Made by a program: the position numbers and the translations under genes. DNA of 5,272 nucleotides from Spirochaetaceae bacterium (lineage in GTDB: Bacteria; Spirochaetota; Spirochaetia; Treponematales; Breznakiellaceae): NCBI GenBank assembly GCA_031255115.1, contig JAIRTD010000095.1, forward strand, positions 1 to 5,272, given 5' to 3'. Shown here in pieces: positions 1 to 5,272 of this stretch (its first letter is position 1; each line of letters starts with the position of its first letter). The notes beneath the pieces are model-generated. The model was given only the letters and a program-made list of their open reading frames with translations. It did no database searches and was not told the DNA's origin.

Positions 1-2083
1 GCTCCTCATCGTCTTCATCCAGAGGACGGAGCAGTTCCCGAAGTGATTCTGATTCAAGCCTGAGCTGGTCGAGGGTTTCACTTTCAAGATGTATTGTCTT
101 TAGCCTCAATTCAGGCGGCGGAACAACGCTGCCGCCAAAACCCGAAATACGGTGTATGAGAAATTTCCAGAGCCCGTCAAGCGGCGGTTCTCTACCCCTG
201 GCTATGCCCTGTTCTCTGCCTAAGCCGTATTCAATATACGCAAGGCTTTGCTTAAAAAAATCAATAAAAACAGTATGGCCGCAAAAATCAATGCCTTCGT
301 ATTGATAGCTTGACTCGCCAAGGCCGGAAAGACCTTCAAATGCCCTGACTTCGACACGGCGGGACCGGGACGGATAAAAAAAATCAAAAAGCCCCTTGCC
401 GTACTGCTTTATCAAAAAACGGTCTATGCCCCGGAAGGCTTTTTCGGCCAGGGCCCTGACAGCAAGTTCGGGACGCTGAGGGGCCCTTGAATTGTCCGGC
501 CGGATCAGGGTAAACACATCCTCAAGCGAAAGATGACAGACTTCCTCAGGCGCCTGGTCGTCCTGTCTGGCTTTTGCCGGGGCAATATATTTTCGGTGTA
601 TGTATTCATTTACCAAAAGGGTAAGGCCGCTCTCAGGCGCGAAGGGGAGGAGTTCGGCAAAGGCTTCCCCGGCGCGGTTGTAGAGGACGCCGAAATCCAT
701 AAGCCATAAAGGAAAGAGACGGTCAAGAATGGGAAAATCGGCGCGGTACCCGTGCCAGAGTTTTTGAAGTTCCCTAAAATTATCCATGGGATCGCCGTCT
801 ACAAAGAGAATGAGTTCCCGCGTATAAAGCGTTATATAGCCCGTATCGGTTTCTAAAAATTTTCCCCGGCGAAACTCATCGCGCCAGAACAAAAAATACG
901 CGCGCCGGCCGGGACTGAGTTTTTCAAATTTAAGCGCCGCGCCTGACTCGGCGGCAAAGGGAACAAAGGGAAACGCTTTGCCCTTCATTCTGAAGCAGAG
1001 CTGTTCGTTTTTGTATTCGGGGACCTTCAGTTTTTTGAATCTTGAAAGCACGGTAAAGCGCACAGAAAGCGGCTGCTCCGCTTCGCTGTAAGTGTCCGCA
1101 ACGGGGGACTCTGCGTATATTCCGGCCATGGTTCCCGGAGGCGCTCCAAAGGGCCGGGGTGGAAAAAGAATTTTCCATCCTGATTCTCCGCGTGTTTTGG
1201 GAAAGGCGCAGGGAACGCCGTCAACGCGAAAAAGGCAGTCCGTATATTCCCGGAGCTTTCCCCGTATGCCAAAGAGAGAAAGATTTTCCGCACAGGACAG
1301 CTTCTCCCCTACGCCAACAACCAGGCCCGCGCGCAGGGCGCGTAAGGCGTCAAGGACTTCCGGTCGCGGAGGCGGTTCAACAAGAAAAAGAATATCCGCA
1401 GAGGCTTTAAGCATTGCGGAATTTTCCGGGATTTCGTCATAAAAGCAAATGCCCGTTCCCCGGAACTGGGGCGCAAAAAGCGAAAGCCCGCCGTCAAGAC
1501 GGTTAAGCGGCATGGAGGCCGGAAATATTCCCGCCGCGTAATGTTCTTTGGACATGAGGACGAGGATCTTGATTTTTTCGGAATAGAGCAGAAGGGATCT
1601 GAGGTATGAAAGAAGAAGCGGCGCGGCGGCGTCCCAGTTAATGACCATGCCGCCCGGGAGACCCCAGCGGCGGAGAAATTCAAAATGAAAAGAAAAAATA
1701 TCGGTGCGTAACCCGTTCTCAATCCAGCGCGGCCCGTCAATATGGAGGCCCTGCCAGAAGCCCCTGGTTTTTTCGGACACGCCAAAAATATCAATATTTC
1801 TGAGGGCGATTTCGCGTATGCCGCCGCCGTCTATGTAACGGCCCAGCGCGCCTATGCCCAGTTCTTCCAGGGTTTCCTGTTGTATGAGGCCGGGCCCAAG
1901 TCCGGCAAGGCCCCTGTCGAGGTTCAGGGAAACTTCCCTGGCCGGATAAAACCTGTCTTTGTAGCACAGGGCCGGTACGCCCCAGGGACTGCCTACGCCC
2001 CGTTTATAACGGGGGACGCAGCGGAGAACAAACGAGACAGCTCCTTTTGCAACAGCCTCCCTTTCCTTCATTCCTTGTATCAT
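1..2083 (-). CDS. TerB_N/TerB_C-type protein with possible degenerate SNF2-like N-terminal lobe (partial, C-terminus outside window)
   Basis: Reading the minus strand from an ATG at 2083 gives 694 codons without a stop to the left edge, so the 3' end lies outside. Residues about 389-470 carry the TerB_N signature: LSPGRRAYFLFWRDEFRRG, then GYITLYTRELILF near 411-423 and FPLWLMDFGVLY near 458-469. A further stretch near 540-578 (IDRFLIKQYGKGLFDFFYP) fits the region that follows TerB_N in such proteins. Residues about 660-694 (LDQLRLESESLRELL, then an acidic tail) resemble the beginning of TerB_C. Residues about 130-265 resemble a SNF2-type RecA lobe without catalytic motifs (inference). TerB_N and TerB_C belong to tellurite-resistance-associated stress and conflict systems; their biochemical role is not settled. 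No signal peptide or membrane segment is seen, so it is probably cytoplasmic. An alternative ATG lies at 2071; neither has a well-spaced Shine-Dalgarno, and the frame is open upstream to a stop at 2132-2134. It follows the DUF192 gene after 79 bases without a terminator. Existence of the gene is very secure, TerB_N likely, the N-terminal fold tentative. Confidence 0.9.
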   Translation of the reverse strand, partial: MIQGMKEREAVAKGAVSFVLRCVPRYKRGVGSPWGVPALCYKDRFYPAREVSLNLDRGLAGLGPGLIQQETLEELGIGALGRYIDGGGIREIALRNIDIFGVSEKTRGFWQGLHIDGPRWIENGLRTDIFSFHFEFLRRWGLPGGMVINWDAAAPLLLSYLRSLLLYSEKIKILVLMSKEHYAAGIFPASMPLNRLDGGLSLFAPQFRGTGICFYDEIPENSAMLKASADILFLVEPPPRPEVLDALRALRAGLVVGVGEKLSCAENLSLFGIRGKLREYTDCLFRVDGVPCAFPKTRGESGWKILFPPRPFGAPPGTMAGIYAESPVADTYSEAEQPLSVRFTVLSRFKKLKVPEYKNEQLCFRMKGKAFPFVPFAAESGAALKFEKLSPGRRAYFLFWRDEFRRGKFLETDTGYITLYTRELILFVDGDPMDNFRELQKLWHGYRADFPILDRLFPLWLMDFGVLYNRAGEAFAELLPFAPESGLTLLVNEYIHRKYIAPAKARQDDQAPEEVCHLSLEDVFTLIRPDNSRAPQRPELAVRALAEKAFRGIDRFLIKQYGKGLFDFFYPSRSRRVEVRAFEGLSGLGESSYQYEGIDFCGHTVFIDFFKQSLAYIEYGLGREQGIARGREPPLDGLWKFLIHRISGFGGSVVPPPELRLKTIHLESETLDQLRLESESLRELLRPLDEDDEE

Positions 2084-2162
2084 AGCGCAAAACAAGAAAC
2101 AGGTGGAGTCATGGGCAAGGCATGGCCGGCCCTATTTTGGGTGTCTATAATGTGGACGGAGG

Positions 2163-2708
2163 CTATTTAAGGCCGCTGAGGTCCAGCCTGTCCCCTACCC
2201 TGATTCCCGCCCTGGCAAACCAGCCCTGGGGAACTTCGAGGGCATAACGCACCTGTTCCTGCGAGTATACGCCCTGGGTACTTTGGGCCTGCATATGGGT
2301 TATTTCCGTGATACGGCCGCTCTGGGAGATAAAAGCTATGGAAAGGGGAATGAGGGTGTTCTTCATCCAAAAGCTCATAATCTGGTCCTGCTCAAAGACA
2401 AAGAGCATGCCCCTGCCGTCGGCAAGTTCGTTACGAAACATCAGACCTTGTTCCCGTTGGGCATCGCTTAGCGCAAGTTCGACGGAAATGGCAACAGCGG
2501 CGCCGTCATTACGCATAATGCTTAGTTCCCGGCTTTCAAAACGGACCTGGGCCGAGCTTCGCGCAGAACAGGCAGGACAGAGGAACAGCGCCAGCAAGAA
2601 CGCCGGAAAAAGAAAGATACAGTGTGTTTTTTCAGAATGAATCGAGAAATTCCTGACGGCGATACACTTCCGACGACTTTCTGACTTCAGACTCGTTGAC
2701 CAGCTCAT
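2163..2708 (-). CDS. DUF192-domain protein with lipoprotein-like signal peptide
   Basis: The C-terminal two thirds is a typical complete DUF192 domain. From the ATG at 2708 (181 residues) it covers about residues 58-178, with the hallmark REQGLMFRNEL, GRGMLFVFEQDQIMSFWMKN, IPLSIAFI and the closing YALEVPQGWFARAGIRVGDRL. The molecular function of DUF192 is unknown; members are often small exported proteins. A hydrophobic stretch (CIFLFPAFLLALFL) followed by CPAC and a serine-rich segment looks like a lipoprotein signal peptide, with Cys47 as the likely lipidated residue. Cysteine at -3 is unusual, though spirochaetal lipoboxes are relaxed. The start is uncertain: ATG 2708, preceded by a G-rich stretch, gives a long 29-residue n-region and a 77-base overlap with the upstream gene. 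A TTG lies further upstream at 2726. An ATT at 2642, eight bases after AGGA, would give an ideal 24-residue signal peptide and only an 11-base overlap. The overlap suggests translational coupling to the secreted-protein gene. The domain call is secure, the N-terminus is not. Confidence 0.92.
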   Translation of the reverse strand: MSWSTSLKSESRRKCIAVRNFSIHSEKTHCIFLFPAFLLALFLCPACSARSSAQVRFESRELSIMRNDGAAVAISVELALSDAQREQGLMFRNELADGRGMLFVFEQDQIMSFWMKNTLIPLSIAFISQSGRITEITHMQAQSTQGVYSQEQVRYALEVPQGWFARAGIRVGDRLDLSGLK

Positions 2709-3303
2709 TAAACACCCCCACGTCAATATATTTTACTGTCAGGGGACGTTCAATGGATACCCTTGTCTGCTCTGAAACCCACACAGCCTGTCCGGGGTCA
2801 AGCGTTTCGGGCTCGCCGTATTTTTTTACAAACGAGGTGAAGACCGAGTAGTGGTCGATCATCCGGGGGTCCAGGGTAAAGGCCATGATAAACACCGCCC
2901 CGTCTTTAAGTTGAAAGTACGCCCGCCGTATAAAGGAAAAACCGGTGGTGTCGATGAGGGTCTCATTGCGGTGCGGGAGCAGGGAAACATCCCGGTCGCT
3001 GCGGAAATAAAAATACTCGTCCCCGGCAAGGGCCGCTTTAAGTTCTTCAAGCTCCATGCCAAGAAAAATCCTTCTGAAAGTCCTTGGAAGCCCGCTTTCG
3101 TCAAGCGCCACGCCGTCGGCCTCGTCAGAAAAGGCTTCGGGAAGGGCGTCTTCGGCAGTCCCGGCTCCCGAAGTTTGGGCTCCCGGAATCCGGGCATCCG
3201 CAGCCTGGCCGGGGGCCTGAGCTTCCTGGGCGGAAACAAAAAGCGCGGGAAAAAGAATAAAAAAAACCGCCGCGGCAATGCCGAGCGCAAAGGCCTTGTT
3301 CAT
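2632..3303 (-). CDS. Secreted protein of unknown function, Treponema-like
   Basis: A 223-residue protein with a classical Sec signal peptide: MNK, then a hydrophobic core (ALGIAAAVFFILFPALFV) and a likely cleavage after VSA at residue 25. The mature N-terminus (about 26-72) is a low-complexity linker rich in Ala, Gly, Pro and acidic residues, probably disordered. The rest (about 72-223) looks folded, with RRIFLGMELEELKAAL, RSDRDVSLLP (101-110), KKYGEP (160-165) and ERPLTVKYIDVGVFNEL. The GMELEELK opening and the KKYGEP turn recall periplasmic proteins with a small alpha/beta domain, but I cannot assign a named family. It feels like a conserved Treponema hypothetical, which is an impression only. 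The ATG at 3303 is chosen over an in-frame TTG at 3351, which abuts the upstream stop and would put 16 extra residues before the signal peptide. The Shine-Dalgarno is weak (AAAGA). No catalytic motif or Cys lipobox is seen, so it is probably periplasmic or outer-surface soluble. The stop overlaps the DUF192 gene. Confidence 0.87.
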   Translation of the reverse strand: MNKAFALGIAAAVFFILFPALFVSAQEAQAPGQAADARIPGAQTSGAGTAEDALPEAFSDEADGVALDESGLPRTFRRIFLGMELEELKAALAGDEYFYFRSDRDVSLLPHRNETLIDTTGFSFIRRAYFQLKDGAVFIMAFTLDPRMIDHYSVFTSFVKKYGEPETLDPGQAVWVSEQTRVSIERPLTVKYIDVGVFNELVNESEVRKSSEVYRRQEFLDSF

Positions 3304-3351
3304 ATCTTTAGTATCGGCAAAAAACAGCCGGGAAGAAACGCGGAAGTACAA

Positions 3352-3954
3352 TTATTTAGGCTTTGTCCCCCGCGCGGCCCCGGCGACAAGGCGGCAAAAA
3401 AGCCAGTACAGGGCGCTGGAAAGCCGGTTCATGGCAAGGATAAGGTCTTTCCGCTCCGTGTCTTTCCCCGGGGCAAAGGCCCTTACCGCCAGGAGCTCTC
3501 CTTCCCGTATGCGGGTACGCAGGGTGTTAAGGCGCAGGGCAAGGGGGCCCATGCGGTAATCGGGAACCGGGTGGGCAAGGCCGAAACTTTCCTTTACGTC
3601 ATGGCTCTGCCGGTGAAGTTCCTCAGCGTCAAGGCCAAAAAGTTCCGGCGGCGGCAGGGGCTTTTCGCTGACTTCGGCGGCAAGAACTTCCCTGAGAAAG
3701 GAAAGCACTTCGCCCAGGGCGTCGCAATACCACGCCTGCCCCAGACTATCGGCCAGGGCCTGGGCTTCAAGGACTTCCGCTTCAAGAGAATCAATGCGGC
3801 CCCGAAAGGCTATGCGCTCCGACTCCTTGCTCACAAGGCGCTTGCCGGAAAGATGGGTAAAATGTTCGGGCTTGGCGCTTAAACGCCCGCCGCTTTCGGC
3901 ATCCACAAAGGCAGCGTCTCCATCAATGCCGGCGCTGAAACGTTCCTTAGCCAT
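3352..3954 (-). CDS. EutT/PduO-like cobalamin adenosyltransferase-family protein
   Basis: A 200-residue soluble protein matching the cobalamin adenosyltransferase fold of the EutT type. The N-terminal signature KPEHFTHLSGKRLVSK (28-43) runs into RIAFRGRIDSLEAEVLEAQ (47-65). Next come a helix with FLREVLAAEV (86-95), PPPELFGLD (101-109), SHDVKESFG (117-125), MGPLALRLNTLRTRIREGEL (135-154) and AMNRLSSALYWLFCRL (174-189). The NRLSS helix corresponds to the conserved RxNRLS-type helix of these enzymes. Known members transfer adenosyl from ATP to reduced cobalamin, giving coenzyme B12 for ethanolamine ammonia-lyase and other enzymes. The metal motif H-x11-CC-x2-C of enterobacterial EutT is absent: neither His31 nor His34 has the required cysteines, and the only cysteines are 77 and 187. 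It is also shorter than enterobacterial EutT by some tens of residues, mainly at the ends. It begins four bases after the PHP gene stop, suggesting co-translation. No eut or pdu gene is visible beside it, so the served B12 enzyme is unknown. Family call good, activity inferred. Confidence 0.85.
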   Translation of the reverse strand: MAKERFSAGIDGDAAFVDAESGGRLSAKPEHFTHLSGKRLVSKESERIAFRGRIDSLEAEVLEAQALADSLGQAWYCDALGEVLSFLREVLAAEVSEKPLPPPELFGLDAEELHRQSHDVKESFGLAHPVPDYRMGPLALRLNTLRTRIREGELLAVRAFAPGKDTERKDLILAMNRLSSALYWLFCRLVAGAARGTKPK

Positions 3955-3958
3955 GGCC

Positions 3959-5272
3959 CTACTTTTTATCCCAGCACTTTTGCATCAGGCTTTCGCAGCG
4001 TCCGTGCAGGGCATTGAGCAAGGCGGCGGCTTCTTTTCCGCCGCAGGCGTATTCCTTCATGAGCCGCCCTTCTTCAAAACACAATTCATCATGAAGGGGA
4101 AAGTACTCTTCGAGCAAAAAGAGCATAAAAGCGGTATACCGGTATTCGCCGTAAAGCCTGGGCAGGGTCTCGCCGGGGTACTGTTCCATAACCACAACCT
4201 GCCTGTTCCGCACCGCGCTGATTATGCTGTCTTTACTGCAGTCCTTTGCCAGAACCGCCATCTTCGAAATATTAAACCAGGTAAACGCTGCTTCGGTGCT
4301 GTGGGCGTCGCTTGAACCAACCACCGGTATGTAACGGCCCTCGGCCCTGAGCTGCTGCCAGAGGCTTATCTGCATCTGGTTTTCGGCCTGGGTCTGGCCG
4401 CCGGTCAGCTCAAAGGCGTCAAAGGGCGCGTTCTTGAGCATATAGATACACATTTTTTCGGGAACATGGTAGGCGTCCTCTTCTATCCAATGGGGATGAA
4501 CCATGATGGACATGCCGCCGGCCTTTTTAATCTCGGCGCAGACCCAAAGGCAGGAAGCGTATTTTAAGCGGTTAATGCCCTGGGGAACATCAAGGGTCCG
4601 CACCATTTCGGCGATTTCCCGCTCGTAACGGCCCTGCTCATTTTTGAATATATCGTTGACGCTGCGCTCTCCGGCAAAATGCACATAATGGGTATTATCC
4701 CCAGGCGGATGTACTTCTTCGCCGGTAAAAAGGCAAAGGTCTATGGGGATATCCTTAAAATCGTCTATGGCCTCAAGAGAAGGGGCGTACTGTTCGTGGT
4801 CGGTAAGGGCCAGAAAATCAAAACCGGCCCTGCGATAGTTCGCGGCCACCACCGCGGGTGTCTCCTTGCCGTCGGAGCGAAAACTGTGAACATGCATATC
4901 GCCCCGGTAGGGCCGCAGACAGAACAGATCCTCGTCAAGGGCGTAGACATAGAACCGCTGAACTTCCAGATATACGGGCCAGCTTTTCCGCGGGGGAGGT
5001 GGAGGCAGTTCCTTGTCCTTTGGTTTAACGATCAGGGCATAACAACCCTCGTCGCCAAAATCATGGAGAACACTCAAAACCCCTCCCCGCGGCGTGAGTT
5101 CATACACCGTATAGGACCGCTCCGGTTCATTGAGATTGGTCTCATTCCTGGGGATGACCGTAACCGAATAGCACAGCTCGTCGGCAAAAGCGGCATGGGG
5201 CCCCCTGCCCGCTATGCGTATGGTTCCCTTCTTATGGGCGCGGAAAATTTTGGGGAAGACGTCAAAATAAGC
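3959..5272 (-). CDS. PHP-domain metal-dependent phosphoesterase (5' partial)
   Basis: The frame is open through the right edge, giving 437 visible residues before the TAG; the true start lies outside. A GTG at 5107 is internal, because coding continues upstream without a stop. The C-terminal two thirds is a PHP domain with its metal-binding motifs: RGDMHVHSFRSDG (visible residues 123-135), LTDHEQY (156-162), TGEEVHPPG (183-191) with HYVHFAG (195-201), IMVHPHW (256-262) and GSSDAHS (319-325). All expected His, Glu and Asp ligands appear present, so an active hydrolase binding two or three metals is likely. PHP proteins hydrolyse phosphate esters such as 3',5'-nucleoside bisphosphates, short oligonucleotides or histidinol phosphate; the substrate here cannot be told. 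Before it is a beta-rich domain (about 1-85) and a proline linker (PPPPP, 90-94), an arrangement not found in the minimal RNase AM/YciV-type enzymes. The C-terminal tail (about 355-437) is helical and rich in Cys and Glu. No export signal is visible, but the N-terminus is missing. It is the first visible gene of the run and ends four bases before the adenosyltransferase-like gene. Confidence 0.94.
   Translation of the reverse strand, partial: AYFDVFPKIFRAHKKGTIRIAGRGPHAAFADELCYSVTVIPRNETNLNEPERSYTVYELTPRGGVLSVLHDFGDEGCYALIVKPKDKELPPPPPRKSWPVYLEVQRFYVYALDEDLFCLRPYRGDMHVHSFRSDGKETPAVVAANYRRAGFDFLALTDHEQYAPSLEAIDDFKDIPIDLCLFTGEEVHPPGDNTHYVHFAGERSVNDIFKNEQGRYEREIAEMVRTLDVPQGINRLKYASCLWVCAEIKKAGGMSIMVHPHWIEEDAYHVPEKMCIYMLKNAPFDAFELTGGQTQAENQMQISLWQQLRAEGRYIPVVGSSDAHSTEAAFTWFNISKMAVLAKDCSKDSIISAVRNRQVVVMEQYPGETLPRLYGEYRYTAFMLFLLEEYFPLHDELCFEEGRLMKEYACGGKEAAALLNALHGRCESLMQKCWDKK

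Noticed and set aside
1309..1794. A 161-codon minus-strand frame within the left region
   Set aside because: It is out of frame with the 694-codon TerB_N gene on the same strand, has no domain-like content, and the longer frame carries recognisable motifs throughout.
2084..2162. Gap upstream of the TerB_N gene searched for a promoter or terminator
   Set aside because: No -35/-10 pair with normal spacing and no stable hairpin with a T-run was found. The GGCCGGCC palindrome there is short and without context.
1742..2170. A 142-codon plus-strand frame near the gap between the DUF192 and TerB_N genes
   Set aside because: Most of it is antisense to the N-terminus of the TerB_N gene, and it shows no family signature or convincing ribosome binding site.
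3182..3194. Short perfect palindrome CCCGGAATCCGGG, considered as a terminator or operator
   Set aside because: It lies inside the Ala/Pro-rich linker coding region, has a one-base loop and no T-run, and is probably a by-product of GC-rich codons.
2851..3882. A 343-codon plus-strand open frame antisense to two genes
   Set aside because: Its product is rich in Lys, Gly and Arg with no recognisable domain. It lies exactly opposite two well-supported minus-strand genes and fits the mirror of their codon bias.
3959..5107. GTG at 5107 as the true start of the PHP gene
   Set aside because: The frame continues upstream to the window edge with coherent beta-rich coding sequence and no stop, so the GTG is an internal valine.

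Overview
The window is about 5.3 kb of densely coding DNA, and every gene I can support lies on the minus strand. In transcription order (right to left) there are five. (1) A PHP-family metal-dependent phosphoesterase, entering from beyond the right edge. (2) An EutT/PduO-like cobalamin adenosyltransferase-related protein. (3) A secreted protein of unknown function with a clear Sec signal peptide. (4) A DUF192-domain protein with a lipoprotein-like signal peptide. (5) A large protein with TerB_N-type and probable TerB_C-type segments that runs off the left edge. The first four are packed with gaps of 4 and 48 bases and one overlap. The fifth follows after 79 bases. No terminator-like hairpin or convincing promoter is visible in any gap, so a single transcription unit is plausible but not shown.

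The style of the secreted protein and the loose lipobox of the DUF192 protein suggest a spirochaete, perhaps a moderately GC-rich Treponema-like organism. This rests on family impressions, not a database match. No tRNA, rRNA, CRISPR array, insertion sequence or integration site was seen, and composition looks uniform.

The left 2.1 kb looks empty if only start-to-stop reading frames are considered, because the gene there has no stop codon inside the window. Reading the minus strand from an ATG at 2083 gives an uninterrupted frame of 694 codons to the left edge. Its middle matches the TerB_N pattern and its last visible residues resemble the start of TerB_C. TerB_N and TerB_C are known from tellurite-resistance-related stress and conflict systems. 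Its first third may be a decayed SNF2-type helicase lobe in which the nucleotide-binding and DExx motifs have been replaced. This is the most interesting object in the window.

The five genes do not form an obvious pathway. The PHP enzyme and the adenosyltransferase-like protein are cytoplasmic by appearance. The next two are exported. The last is probably cytoplasmic and, by family, linked to nucleic-acid or stress functions. The order may be a lineage-specific housekeeping cluster rather than a functional module.
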